NCBI GenBank assembly: GCA_902705825.1
Contig: CACSIL010000045.1
Coordinates: 114,212 to 178,211 of the forward strand
DNA from: Halioglobus japonicus
Lineage (GTDB): Bacteria; Pseudomonadota; Gammaproteobacteria; Pseudomonadales; Halieaceae
Length of the DNA: 64,000 bases
Direction of reading: 5' to 3'
Below the pieces are notes generated by a model. The model saw only the letters and a program-made list of their open reading frames with translations. It was not told the origin of the DNA and did not search any database. Every line of letters begins with the position of its first letter. Position 1 is the stretch's first letter. The position numbers and the translations under genes were made by a program. Positions 1 to 9,230 of this stretch are shown here, piece after piece.

Positions 1-1
1 G

Positions 2-1231
2 GAATTACTCCCTGTTTCCCAGCCAGTGGTCACCGTCGCCGGTACCAATGGGAAAGGCTCTACCGTGGCAGTGCTGGAAGCGCTTCTGCTGGAATCGGGA
101 TACCGTACCGGTACGTTTACGTCGCCCCATTTTCTGCGTTTCAATGAGCGGATCCGGATAGCGGGTATTGAGGCATCCGATGCTGATATCATTGCAGCAT
201 TTGCGGAGATTGATGCCGCCAGGGGCGCGATTTCACTCACGTACTTTGAGTTTGCGGCGCTGGCTGCTCTGCTGCTGTTCAAGGCCAGTGCGCCCGATAT
301 CCTCGTTTTGGAAGTCGGCTTGGGAGGGCGTCTGGACGCGGTGAATATGGTAGACCCAGACATTGCAATCATTACCAGTATCGATCTGGATCACCAGAGT
401 TGGCTCGGCGAGTCGCGCGGTGAAATTGCGCGAGAGAAAGCCGGGATATTGCGTGAATCGGTGCCGGTAGTGGTGGCAGATCCCAATCCGCCTACTGAAT
501 TGTTGCACCGCATCACGGAAGTGGGTGCTAGTCCTGCACTCTTTCTGGGAAAGGAGTTTACACTAGCGAAGGGTCAGGGTGACTGGCAGGCCGTGCTGCG
601 AGGGCGCGATGGTCAGCCAATGGCATTGGCTCCTCGGCAGTATGGCTCGATACTACCGGAGAATATTTGCGCTGCAGTGCAGGCGGCGTTGTTGCTGAAC
701 CTTGAGGTCAGCGATGCGGGACTGTCGCGTGCGCTGGACCGTGCTGCGCCTGTCGGACGTCGCCAGCGGCGGTGTATAAAGGAGCGGGACTATGTGCTCG
801 ATGTGGCGCACAATCCTGCTGCGGTGGGCAAGCTGGTCGAATATTTACAGGCGAGCCCCTGTGAGGGAAGAACAATTGGACTTTTTTCAGTGATGTCGGA
901 TAAGGACGTGAAGAGCATCGTTCAAACAGCGCTCGGTCATTTCGACGCCTGGTTCCTGGCCGACCAACCGCACAATGAGCGCGCTGCCCGTGCGGCAGAC
1001 ATCGCCACCGTGCTGGGGGAGGCCGGGGAGGGCATGATCAGTATCAGCAAAAACCTTCGGCAGGCATTTCGACGGGCACAGAGCGTCATGAACAGGGGAG
1101 ACAGATTGGTCGTATTTGGTTCGTTTACCACGGTTGCGGGCGTGATGCCGTTTCTCGACAACCGCGCAGAGGCCACGCAAAAGTGTGCTGAAGACGAACT
1201 CGGTCAAGTCAGTATTGGGGGAGGGACGTGA
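2..1231 (+). CDS. folC: Dihydrofolate synthase / folylpolyglutamate synthase (5' partial)
   Basis: Adds glutamate to dihydropteroate and to folates in an ATP-dependent cytoplasmic step of folate synthesis. The ATP-binding loop GTNGKGS lies near the left edge and DVAHNPAAV in the C-terminal half; both are typical of Mur ligase-like FolC. The reading frame is open to base 2 (ELLPVSQPVVTVAGTNGKGS), so the true start lies outside the window. The GTG at 26 is an internal Val inside the conserved strand before the P-loop, not a start. Roughly the first 50 residues are missing compared with the usual 420-430. The 3' end overlaps dedD by 4 bases, so the two are probably translationally coupled, as in Pseudomonas. 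Confidence 0.95.
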   Translation, partial: ELLPVSQPVVTVAGTNGKGSTVAVLEALLLESGYRTGTFTSPHFLRFNERIRIAGIEASDADIIAAFAEIDAARGAISLTYFEFAALAALLLFKASAPDILVLEVGLGGRLDAVNMVDPDIAIITSIDLDHQSWLGESRGEIAREKAGILRESVPVVVADPNPPTELLHRITEVGASPALFLGKEFTLAKGQGDWQAVLRGRDGQPMALAPRQYGSILPENICAAVQAALLLNLEVSDAGLSRALDRAAPVGRRQRRCIKERDYVLDVAHNPAAVGKLVEYLQASPCEGRTIGLFSVMSDKDVKSIVQTALGHFDAWFLADQPHNERAARAADIATVLGEAGEGMISISKNLRQAFRRAQSVMNRGDRLVVFGSFTTVAGVMPFLDNRAEATQKCAEDELGQVSIGGGT

Positions 1232-1854
1232 ACGAGATCCTCAAGCAGAGACTGGTAGGCGCGCTGATCCTACTCGCATTAGGCGTGGTTTTTTGGCCCA
1301 TTGTATTCGTGGAGCCTGAACAAAAGACGACGATGCAGCAGCGGCCCATTCCGGCGCCACCAGCGGTGTCAACGGCGGATATCGACGTGCCGCAGCAGGG
1401 TGATCTTCGATCTTCACCGGCGCTGACAGCGAATGATTACGCGCAGGCGGAAGGCGATCCAATGCCCGAAGAGAATACGCCATCCAACATCGAGGATGCG
1501 CTCTCGGTGAGCGCAGCATCCGCAGCGCCGGTGGATGCACAGGGCAGCAGTGATGCCGCAAGTACTGTGCGCTCCGAGGCACCGCAGCCGCTTCAGGTGG
1601 ACGCCGCTGGCGTACCTGTGGCGTGGACGCTTCAGGTTGCCACTGTCAGCAGCGCCGAGAAAGCCGAGTCCCTGCGTAGCCAGCTGCTCAAGAAAAACGA
1701 GAAGGCGTATATCAAGAAGATATCCAGTGGCGGAAAGCAGCTCTATCGGGTTTGCGTCGGCCCCAAGTTTGAGAAGAAGGAGTTGGAGCGAATCCAGGCA
1801 GGTATCAATGCAGAGTTTGGTGTAAAGACTATGCTCGTAAGGTATTTGCCGTGA
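1228..1854 (+). CDS. dedD: SPOR domain protein, DedD-like
   Basis: A bitopic inner-membrane protein of the septum. It has a short cytoplasmic tail, one membrane helix (about residues 9-29, LVGALILLALGVVFWPIVF), a long low-complexity Ala/Pro/Ser-rich periplasmic linker, and a C-terminal SPOR domain (about 130-208, beginning WTLQVATVSSAEKAESLRSQ). SPOR domains bind peptidoglycan stripped of stem peptides at division sites. The start is GTG, preceded by GGGAGG at good spacing, and it overlaps the folC stop. The position between folC and cvpA is the conserved dedD location. The assignment rests on architecture and synteny, because the linker is not conserved in sequence. Confidence 0.88.
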   Translation: MNEILKQRLVGALILLALGVVFWPIVFVEPEQKTTMQQRPIPAPPAVSTADIDVPQQGDLRSSPALTANDYAQAEGDPMPEENTPSNIEDALSVSAASAAPVDAQGSSDAASTVRSEAPQPLQVDAAGVPVAWTLQVATVSSAEKAESLRSQLLKKNEKAYIKKISSGGKQLYRVCVGPKFEKKELERIQAGINAEFGVKTMLVRYLP

Positions 1855-1879
1855 TGCGCGCGACGGCGAGCTGACTCCG

Positions 1880-2398
1880 ATGGTGGACTGGTTACAGTTT
1901 AACGCGGCCGACTGGGCTATTATTGTTATCCTCGGGCTTTCGATACTGCTCAGCTTGTGGCGAGGGTTTATCCGCGAAGCGGCTTCTCTGGCAGGCTGGA
2001 TCGCGGCATTCATTATTGCCAATATGTTTGTCAATGAAATGGCGGCGCTCTTGTCGCAATGGATCGCCAACGTTACAGGCCGCTATGTGGCGGCGTATGC
2101 GTTGTTGTTTGCCGGCACATTGGTTGTGGTCGGCATACTGGGGAACATAGGGGCGCAGTTGGTGAGAGCCACTGGTCTGACCGTGTTGGACAGAATACTG
2201 GGTACCGCGTTTGGATTCGCACGCGGTATCATTATCGTACTGGTGCTGGTGTACCTGCTGCGGCAATTGGCACCACCACAGAATTTAGTGTGGTTGGATC
2301 AGGCTCAGTTGATGCCGCATGTCGATATGTTGGGTCAGTGGGTACAACAGTTGTTTTCCAGATCTCAGTCCGGGCAAGCCCTGGGCTTATCAACTTAA
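1880..2398 (+). CDS. cvpA: CvpA family inner-membrane protein
   Basis: A 172-residue CvpA/colicin V production-type protein with four hydrophobic segments (about residues 12-30, 35-55, 65-88 and 100-128). Its N-terminus, DWAIIVILGLSILLSLWRGF, is typical of the family. Despite the name, chromosomal CvpA is a housekeeping membrane protein linked to envelope homeostasis; its exact biochemical role is not settled. It sits 25 bases after dedD and 25 bases before purF, the conserved gene order of this operon in gammaproteobacteria. Confidence 0.92.
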   Translation: MVDWLQFNAADWAIIVILGLSILLSLWRGFIREAASLAGWIAAFIIANMFVNEMAALLSQWIANVTGRYVAAYALLFAGTLVVVGILGNIGAQLVRATGLTVLDRILGTAFGFARGIIIVLVLVYLLRQLAPPQNLVWLDQAQLMPHVDMLGQWVQQLFSRSQSGQALGLST

Positions 2399-2423
2399 TT
2401 GCGCATAGTGGGGTAAGTGCAGA

Positions 2424-3944
2424 ATGTGTGGCCTTGTAGGAATGGTAGCGAAATCCGGCGTCGCTCCTGAAATATACGATGCCCTGACAGTCCTGCAGCA
2501 TCGCGGGCAGGATGCAGCGGGGATCGTTACCTGTGGCGATGGCAGATTCAGCCAGCGCAAGGGGGAGGGCCTGGTGCGGGATGTTTTTCGCCAGGATCAC
2601 ATGCAGCGATTGAAAGGCTCCATGGGAATAGGTCATGTGCGCTACCCGACTGCCGGCAGTTCAGGGATCGCTCTGGCACAACCCTTTTATGTCAACTCTC
2701 CTTATGGCATAGCGCTGGCACACAACGGCAATCTGACCAACTCAGAACAGCTCACACTGGAGATTTTCCAGGATGATCTGCGCCACCTGAATACCGACTC
2801 CGATACAGAAGTCCTGCTCAATATATTTGCACATGAGTTGCAAACACTGGGCAAGCTGAACCCTTGTGCGGACGATATATTTACCGCAGTAGAGGCAGTT
2901 CACAACCGCTGTCGCGGCGGCTATGCGGTGGTAGGGCTATTGGTGAACCACGGCGTGTTTGGATTTCGTGATCCGTCGGGTATCCGGCCTCTGGTTATCG
3001 GTACGCGCGATACGCCCGCTGGGCAGGAGTACATGATTGCCTCTGAAAGTGTCGCGCTCGATGTGCTGGGCTTTACCCTGCTTGATGACGTGGCACCGGG
3101 AGAGGCGATATTTATCGACTCAGAAGGACAGTTACATCGACGCAGTTGTGCGGCAAACGCGCAGTTGCGCCCGTGTATTTTTGAACACGTTTATTTTGCG
3201 CGACCGGATTCCCTGATGGACGGAATCTCGATATACAAAACACGCATGCGCCAGGGTGAAGCACTGGCTAAAAAAATTCGCCGGTTGCGCCCGGAACTGG
3301 ATATCGACGTGATCATTCCGATTCCCGACACCAGTCGCATCGCAGCGCAATCCATGGCCTATGAGCTGAATATTAAATTCCGCGAAGGCCTGATGAAGAA
3401 CCGCTATATCGGCCGTACGTTTATCATGCCCGGGCAGAGCCACCGGAAAAAATCCGTGCGGCAGAAACTCAATCCGGTACCACTGGAGTTTTCGGGAAAG
3501 AACGTGATGCTGGTGGATGACTCCATTGTGCGTGGCACCACCTGCCGTCAGATCATAGACATGGCCAGAGAGGCGGGCGCTGCCAATGTCTATTTTGCAT
3601 CTGCGGCACCGCCGGTACGTTATCCCAATGTATACGGTATCGATATGCCATCTGCGTCAGAGCTGATAGCACACAACCGCACAGTGGAAGAAGTCTGTGA
3701 ACTCATCGGCGCCGACTGGCTGGTGTATCAGGATCTCGAAGATCTCATACACTGCTCGCTGGAAGGCAATCCACATGTGGCCGGCTTTGATTGTTCGGTA
3801 TTCAATGGTGAGTATATTACCGGCGATATTGATCAGAATTACCTTGATCGGGTGGAATTACTACGCAACGATGAGGCACAGAATGAACGGCGTGTGGCAC
3901 TGCAAACAGATGGTGCTGTCGTCGGTCTCTACAACGATGTCTAG
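2424..3944 (+). CDS. purF: Amidophosphoribosyltransferase
   Basis: Catalyses the first committed step of purine synthesis: PRPP plus glutamine to phosphoribosylamine. Cys2 of MCGLVGM is the N-terminal nucleophile exposed after Met removal and starts the glutaminase domain (about 1-230). The PRPP-binding loop [13 protein letters not shown] begins at residue 361, with the acidic pair D365-D366. The 506-residue length matches the family. The ATG is fixed by the need for Cys at position 2. No PurR-type operator was recognised in the short gap to cvpA. Confidence 0.97.
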   Translation: MCGLVGMVAKSGVAPEIYDALTVLQHRGQDAAGIVTCGDGRFSQRKGEGLVRDVFRQDHMQRLKGSMGIGHVRYPTAGSSGIALAQPFYVNSPYGIALAHNGNLTNSEQLTLEIFQDDLRHLNTDSDTEVLLNIFAHELQTLGKLNPCADDIFTAVEAVHNRCRGGYAVVGLLVNHGVFGFRDPSGIRPLVIGTRDTPAGQEYMIASESVALDVLGFTLLDDVAPGEAIFIDSEGQLHRRSCAANAQLRPCIFEHVYFARPDSLMDGISIYKTRMRQGEALAKKIRRLRPELDIDVIIPIPDTSRIAAQSMAYELNIKFREGLMKNRYIGRTFIMPGQSHRKKSVRQKLNPVPLEFSGKNVMLVDDSIVRGTTCRQIIDMAREAGAANVYFASAAPPVRYPNVYGIDMPSASELIAHNRTVEEVCELIGADWLVYQDLEDLIHCSLEGNPHVAGFDCSVFNGEYITGDIDQNYLDRVELLRNDEAQNERRVALQTDGAVVGLYNDV

Positions 3945-3953
3945 GAAGGATTC

Positions 3954-5147
3954 ATGAATGATGACGACCCGCTTGCCGGGGCACATATTGACACACTGGC
4001 TATTCGCAGTGGTATAGAGCGGTCACACGAGGGGGAGCACGCAGAGCCTATCTTCACTACCTCCAGTTATGTGTTTGACAGCGCAGCTCAGGCGGCGGCC
4101 CGTTTTTCCGGGGCAGAGACCGGCAATGTTTACTCGCGCTATACCAATCCGACGGTACGCGCGTTTGAGCAGCGACTGGCTGCATTGGAAGGTGCAGAGG
4201 CTGCGGTAGCAACAGCCTCCGGCATGGCAGCGATTCTCGCCGCCTGTATGGCATTTCTCAAAGCCGGCGACCACGTGATTTGCTCGCGTGATGTCTTCGG
4301 TACCACCGTCAATCTGTTCGGCAAGTTTCTCGCAAAATTTGGTGTAGAAGTGACCTATGTGCCGCTGCTGGACACCGCCGCCTGGCGCGCCGCAGTGAGG
4401 CCCGAAACTGCGATGTTGTTTTTGGAGACGCCCTCCAATCCACTGTGTGAAATAGTGGATTTGGCAGAGATAGCGCAACTGTCCAAACAGAGCAACTGTG
4501 TCTTTGTGGTGGATAACTCGTTTTGCACCCCGGCGTTGCAATTGCCGTTGCAGTCAGGCGCCGATGTTGTCGTATATTCCGCCACTAAGTACCTGGATGG
4601 CCAGGGGCGTTGTATGGGCGGAGCGGTAGTGGGTGGAGCAGAGCAGATGAACGAGGTGCGCGGTTTTTTGCGTACCTGCGGCCCAACAATGAGTCCGTTT
4701 AATGCCTGGGTATTTTTGAAGGGGCTTGAAACACTGCGCTTACGGATGGACGCTCACAGTCGTTCAGCGCTGGAGATTGCACTGTGGCTGCAACAGCAAC
4801 CGATGGTTGAACGGGTGTATTACGCAGGTCTGCCAGACCATCCGGGCCACGCTATAGCTGCGCGACAGCAGTCCGGCTACGGCGGTGTACTTTCCTTTCT
4901 CGTGAAGGGTGGCAAGGAGCAGGCCTGGCAGTTTATCGATGCCACGCGTCTGATGTCGCACACCGCAAATCTCGGTGATGCAAAAACCACCATTGTGCAT
5001 CCGGCAACCACCACTCATGGGCGACTTACTCCCGAGCAGCGTGAACAGGCGGGCATTCAGGACGGTCTCATTCGTATCTCAGTAGGGCTGGAAAACGTGG
5101 CCGATTTAAAGGCCGATATACTGTGCGGTTTTGCCGGTATCAGATAA
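3954..5147 (+). CDS. metZ: O-succinylhomoserine sulfhydrylase
   Basis: PLP enzyme of the Cys/Met metabolism family. MetZ makes homocysteine directly from O-succinylhomoserine and sulfide in the methionine pathway. The PLP lysine is K212 in YSATKYLDGQGR, and the upstream phosphate-binding ATASGMAAI segment is present. The 397-residue length fits. The call of MetZ over cystathionine gamma-synthase rests mainly on the purF-metZ adjacency known from Pseudomonas, since family members are similar in sequence. It begins 9 bases after the purF stop. Confidence 0.9.
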   Translation: MNDDDPLAGAHIDTLAIRSGIERSHEGEHAEPIFTTSSYVFDSAAQAAARFSGAETGNVYSRYTNPTVRAFEQRLAALEGAEAAVATASGMAAILAACMAFLKAGDHVICSRDVFGTTVNLFGKFLAKFGVEVTYVPLLDTAAWRAAVRPETAMLFLETPSNPLCEIVDLAEIAQLSKQSNCVFVVDNSFCTPALQLPLQSGADVVVYSATKYLDGQGRCMGGAVVGGAEQMNEVRGFLRTCGPTMSPFNAWVFLKGLETLRLRMDAHSRSALEIALWLQQQPMVERVYYAGLPDHPGHAIAARQQSGYGGVLSFLVKGGKEQAWQFIDATRLMSHTANLGDAKTTIVHPATTTHGRLTPEQREQAGIQDGLIRISVGLENVADLKADILCGFAGIR

Positions 5148-5175
5148 CAAAAAACAAGATTCATGGGGTAATAAC

Positions 5176-6105
5176 ATGCAGGTAAGGGGCTTGGTGGATT
5201 CTGCGGTGCAGGAGGTAGGCAACATCCTGCTTGGGAAAGAACCACAGATCAGATTGGCGCTGTGCTGTTTGTTTGCCCGCGGACATCTGCTGCTTGAAGA
5301 TCTTCCCGGTATGGGTAAAACCACCTTGTCGCATGCGCTGGCTGCGGTGCTTGGCCTGTCCTGGAAGCGCGTGCAGTTCACCAGTGATCTGCTTCCGGCG
5401 GATATTCTCGGCGTGTCGGTATTCGATACCAAAGACGCGAGCTTTACGTTTCACCCCGGGCCGATTTTTACCCAGTTATTGCTGGCCGACGAAATCAACC
5501 GCACCACACCCCGTACTCAGAGTGCTCTGCTTGAAGCGATGGCAGAAGGGCAGGTGACCGTTGAAGGTGAAACACGGCCGTTGCCGCAGCCGTTCTTTGT
5601 TATCGCCACACAAAACCCTGTTCACCAATCGGGTACCTATCCGTTGCCTGAGTCCCAATTGGATCGCTTCCTGATGCGGTTGGAGTTGGGGTATCCCCAC
5701 CCGCAGGCGGAGCGGCAGATGTTCGAGCGGCGCCACAGCGGTGCACAGGAGATTCAAAATCCACAGCAGTGTATTGACCTAGAACAACTCGAAATGATTC
5801 GCGTGGAGGTCAGTAAGGTACACGCCTCGGAGAACCTCCTTGACTACCTGCAGCGGCTGGTCGCCTATACGCGCCAATCGCCAGAGTTCGAAGTGGGCCT
5901 CTCTCCCAGGGGCGCGCTGGCGTTGTTGGACTGTGCAAAAACCTGGGCAGCGATGAACAACCGCAGTCATGTGGTACCCGAGGATATTCAGGCTGTGCTG
6001 CCTTCAGTGGCCTCCCACCGCCTCGTTCCCAGCGGCGACTATGCAGGCGATGGCGATGCGCTGGTCGATCTGCTGCGACGCGATGTGGATGTCATAGGGC
6101 GCTGA
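5176..6105 (+). CDS. MoxR-family AAA+ ATPase
   Basis: A MoxR-type AAA+ ATPase, a chaperone-like protein that typically works with a VWA or DUF58 partner. The Walker A motif is GMGKTT with K48 and the Walker B is LLADEIN with D105-E106. The helical lid with SPRGALALL follows near residue 255. I chose ATG 5176 over the upstream in-frame ATG at 5131, which would overlap the end of metZ; a GGGGT ribosome site lies 5 bases before 5176. It heads the MoxR / DUF58 / TgpA triad, a recurrent arrangement whose substrate is unknown. Confidence 0.9.
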   Translation: MQVRGLVDSAVQEVGNILLGKEPQIRLALCCLFARGHLLLEDLPGMGKTTLSHALAAVLGLSWKRVQFTSDLLPADILGVSVFDTKDASFTFHPGPIFTQLLLADEINRTTPRTQSALLEAMAEGQVTVEGETRPLPQPFFVIATQNPVHQSGTYPLPESQLDRFLMRLELGYPHPQAERQMFERRHSGAQEIQNPQQCIDLEQLEMIRVEVSKVHASENLLDYLQRLVAYTRQSPEFEVGLSPRGALALLDCAKTWAAMNNRSHVVPEDIQAVLPSVASHRLVPSGDYAGDGDALVDLLRRDVDVIGR

Positions 6106-6115
6106 GAGAGCCCCG

Positions 6116-7120
6116 GTGGACAGCAACCAACCCAGTTTTGATATGCGCGACCACAGTTTTCTGGGACGCATGCGCAGGCGTTTTCGCGGGTGGGTGAACC
6201 GGCGTATTCCCCCGGCGCGGGAAGTGACACTGGATCAACGTCGTATCTTTATATTTCCCAGCCGTACCGGGTTATTTTTTGGCTGCAGCCTGACGGTGAT
6301 GTTGATAGCGGCTATCAATTTTGAGAACAACCTCAGCTATGCATTGACCTTCCTGCTGGCCACCCTATTTATTGTCGCAACGCTGCATACCTATGCCAAT
6401 CTATCGGGGCTGACCCTTCGTGCCGTGCGTGCGCAGCCCGCCTTTCCCGGGCAACAATCCGAATTTCTGGTGATGATTGAACGGAAAAAACGGCGCGACC
6501 ACTACGCGCTGTACCTCAAGTGGCCAACGAGTAGTGACGCGCTGGTGAACCTGGTTGAGGATGACAATATCAAGGTTCAGTTGCATATGCCTGTCGATAA
6601 GCGCGGGTGGTTTCGTCCTGGACGCCTGTTGCTGGAGTCTACTTATCCGCTGGGTTTATTGCGCTGTTGGACCTGGGTCGACCTCGATCTGCACGCACTG
6701 GTCTATCCACGTCCTATGTCATCAGCCGAGCTACCGGGTCTGGCCACGGACACCCCGGACGGCGCGGCCGCAATGGTGGACGGCAATGACGACTTTTACG
6801 GGTTTCGAGACTACCGCAAAGGCGACTCACTGCGGCAGGTGCATTGGAAGGGGCTGGCCAAAGGCCAGGAGATACAGACCAAACAGTACACCGCCTACGC
6901 TGATCGCAGTGTATGGCTCGATTGGGAACTGTTTCCCGGTATGGGTGTAGAACAGCGCCTGTCACATCTGTGCTACTGGGTGCTGGAGTTCGATGATCGC
7001 AGGGAGGAGTACGGTTTGCGTCTGCCGGGCGTCACCATCGAACCGGCAGTGGGGGATAAACACCGCGAACAGGTACTCAAGGAACTCGCTCTCTTTGGCA
7101 AAGGGGAGGCACAGCGGTGA
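6116..7120 (+). CDS. DUF58 domain membrane protein
   Basis: Two membrane helices near residues 45-90 (LFFGCSLTVMLIAAINFE, then ALTFLLATLFIVATL) precede a cytoplasmic domain with the DUF58 signature FRDYRKGDSLRQVHWKG near residue 225. DUF58 proteins are VWA-like and are nearly always encoded beside a MoxR ATPase, so a MoxR-dependent assembly or signalling role is likely but unproven. The start is GTG 6116, ten bases after moxR; an ATG at 6143 is an alternative. The 3' end overlaps tgpA by 4 bases (GTGA), suggesting coupled translation. Confidence 0.88.
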   Translation: MDSNQPSFDMRDHSFLGRMRRRFRGWVNRRIPPAREVTLDQRRIFIFPSRTGLFFGCSLTVMLIAAINFENNLSYALTFLLATLFIVATLHTYANLSGLTLRAVRAQPAFPGQQSEFLVMIERKKRRDHYALYLKWPTSSDALVNLVEDDNIKVQLHMPVDKRGWFRPGRLLLESTYPLGLLRCWTWVDLDLHALVYPRPMSSAELPGLATDTPDGAAAMVDGNDDFYGFRDYRKGDSLRQVHWKGLAKGQEIQTKQYTAYADRSVWLDWELFPGMGVEQRLSHLCYWVLEFDDRREEYGLRLPGVTIEPAVGDKHREQVLKELALFGKGEAQR

Positions 7121-9141
7121 ACGTACTGCAGCAGGTGCCGCGTAACGCGCTGGTGTGGATCATCATCAGCCTGTTTGCCCTGGTGGCGCCTCACGTCGCC
7201 CGTCTGCCGATCTGGGTGCTGGCGGTGTATGTGATCGCCGTGATCTGGCGATTGCAGGTACATCGCGGGCGCTGGTCCTTCCCCGGTCGTTGGGTCAAGG
7301 TGGCGATGACGGTGAGTGGCTTCGTGGGCATCTACGCGAGCTACGGCACGCTGGTGGGGTTGGAGCCGACAGTGGCGCTACTGCTGACCGCTTTCGCACT
7401 GAAGTTCATCGAGTTATCGCAGCGCAAGGACGCTTATGTGCTGCTATTTTTGGGCTACTTTATCTGCATCACGGAGTTTCTGTTCAGTCAGGATCTCCTG
7501 ATAACCCTCTATTCTGTGCTCACTGTAGTACTGGTTACATCGGCTCTGGTCGCTCTGCACCAACCGGGACTCAATCGGTTTAATCGCGGTACGGCTCGAC
7601 TCGCAGGGATAATGTTGCTGCAGGCCGTGCCATTGATGGTTGTGTTGTTCTTTGTCTTTCCGCGTTTTGGCCCGCTGTGGACAGTGCCTCTGAAGAATCA
7701 CACCGCCAAGACCGGCATGAGTGATTTCATGAAACCCGGCGATGTGGCCAGCCTCAGCCAATCTGCCGATGTCGCGTTTCGGGTCAAATTTGAGGGTGCC
7801 ATACCGGAGAAATCCGCACTCTATTGGCGCGGGCTGGTATTCAGTCGGCTGGAGCAGAATGTCTGGTCTGGGCTGGGTTATTACGATGTGCCATTGAGTG
7901 AGCAGCGTGTTGATGAGGTCGTCACGTCCGGGAAACCGTTGAGTTACAGCATCATCATGGAATCCACGCAGCAGACCTGGCTGTACGGGCTGAACTATGC
8001 CCGCGCCAGGTCGGCGGGTGTGCTGCACTCATCCGATTACAGATTGATGTCTCCTGCACCGCTGGAGACAGAGTATATGTACAAGGTGAACAGCTGGCTA
8101 AACGCGCCAATCGAGATGGAACTGTCGGATTGGCGACGCAAAACGGAAACAACACTGCCACCGCAGGGCAACGACAGGACGCGACAGATGGCATTGGATC
8201 TGCGCGCGGCAGCGGGCAGTGATGAGGCCTATATCCAAGCGGTACTGAACAAGTTCAATCAGGAGGACTACGTTTATACATTGCGCCCCGGAAAGCTCTC
8301 CGGACAAAACACCATCGATAAATTCCTGTTTGAGACACAGCGCGGTTTCTGTGAGCACTACGCTTCTGCTTTTGTGTTTATGATGCGCGCTGCAGATGTG
8401 CCGGCGCGGGTGGTAGCGGGCTATCAGGGCGGTGAGATAAACCCGCTGAACAAAACCGTCATCGTGCACCAGTTTGATGCGCATGCCTGGGCCGAGGTGT
8501 GGCTGGAAAACAAAGGATGGGTGCGGGTTGACCCTACTGCAGCGGTGTCTCCACTGCGTATTGAAATGGGGCTGGAGGAGGCGATGGCTTCCGAGGGCAG
8601 CTTTTTGTCAGCAGCGCCTTTATCGCCACTGCGCTACCGAAGTATTCCACTGTTGAACCAGCTGCGACTGCGCTACGACGCGCTGACCTATCGCTGGCAA
8701 AGTTGGGTTGTCGGTTTCGACAGCGAGCAACAGTTTGACTTGCTGCACAGTATGTTCGGTGAAATCAGTACGCGGGTGTTCGCTACGCTGCTGCTGGGGA
8801 GCTGGGCGCTGGTACTTGTTCCTGTCGCCATCTCACTCTTTTTCAAGCGCGCTACCCATCCAGTGAGTCCGCTGGATAAATACTACAGAATTTTCTGTGA
8901 CCGAATGGCCGGTCTCGGCCTGGTGCGCTCCCCCGGCGAAACCCCCGGACAGTTTGCGCACAGAGCGATTGAAGCCCTGCCCGGGTTCAAGGAGGAGTTG
9001 CTGCAGATTACCGGTCTCTATGATGACCTGGCCTATGCCGGTGTAAAGGACAAGGCCGAGCTGACTCAGTTCACCCGCGCTGTTAACAAGTTTCGACCGG
9101 ACAGACGCAGAGGGTTGGTAGAGGAAGATATCACCATCTAG
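7117..9141 (+). CDS. tgpA: Membrane transglutaminase-like protein TgpA
   Basis: A 674-residue protein with about six membrane helices in residues 10-190 (DUF3488 region), a periplasmic transglutaminase-like core, one more helix near 555 and a C-terminal DUF4129-type tail. The catalytic triad is visible: C412 in RGFCEHYASAF, H456 in FDAHAWAEVW and D472 in WVRVDPTAA. The homologue in Pseudomonas aeruginosa is an essential membrane protein with a periplasmic transglutaminase domain; its substrate is not known. The GTG start overlaps the DUF58 gene, making this the last gene of the MoxR operon. Confidence 0.9.
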   Translation: MNVLQQVPRNALVWIIISLFALVAPHVARLPIWVLAVYVIAVIWRLQVHRGRWSFPGRWVKVAMTVSGFVGIYASYGTLVGLEPTVALLLTAFALKFIELSQRKDAYVLLFLGYFICITEFLFSQDLLITLYSVLTVVLVTSALVALHQPGLNRFNRGTARLAGIMLLQAVPLMVVLFFVFPRFGPLWTVPLKNHTAKTGMSDFMKPGDVASLSQSADVAFRVKFEGAIPEKSALYWRGLVFSRLEQNVWSGLGYYDVPLSEQRVDEVVTSGKPLSYSIIMESTQQTWLYGLNYARARSAGVLHSSDYRLMSPAPLETEYMYKVNSWLNAPIEMELSDWRRKTETTLPPQGNDRTRQMALDLRAAAGSDEAYIQAVLNKFNQEDYVYTLRPGKLSGQNTIDKFLFETQRGFCEHYASAFVFMMRAADVPARVVAGYQGGEINPLNKTVIVHQFDAHAWAEVWLENKGWVRVDPTAAVSPLRIEMGLEEAMASEGSFLSAAPLSPLRYRSIPLLNQLRLRYDALTYRWQSWVVGFDSEQQFDLLHSMFGEISTRVFATLLLGSWALVLVPVAISLFFKRATHPVSPLDKYYRIFCDRMAGLGLVRSPGETPGQFAHRAIEALPGFKEELLQITGLYDDLAYAGVKDKAELTQFTRAVNKFRPDRRRGLVEEDITI

Positions 9142-9177
9142 CGCATCAGCGCTGTACTTCGAAGTGGTGTTTGGGGC

Positions 9178-9203
9178 AAAAAAAAACCCCGCTTGCGCGG
9201 GGT
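9178..9203 (-). terminator. Rho-independent terminator of acnB
   Basis: A perfect 7-bp stem ACCCCGC / GCGGGGT with a TTGC loop occupies 9186-9203. On the minus strand the stem is followed by an uninterrupted run of T (A9178-A9186 on the plus strand), the classic intrinsic terminator for leftward acnB, ending 28 bases before its stop codon. On the plus strand only TCTTCT follows, so it may also stop tgpA transcription, less efficiently. Confidence 0.9.
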
Positions 9204-9230
9204 CTTCTGCAGTTTCAACGGTAAACCGTA

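Noticed and set aside
1414..2070. Minus-strand 218-codon frame opposite dedD/cvpA
   Set aside because: Antisense to two genes with clear domains; no family features.
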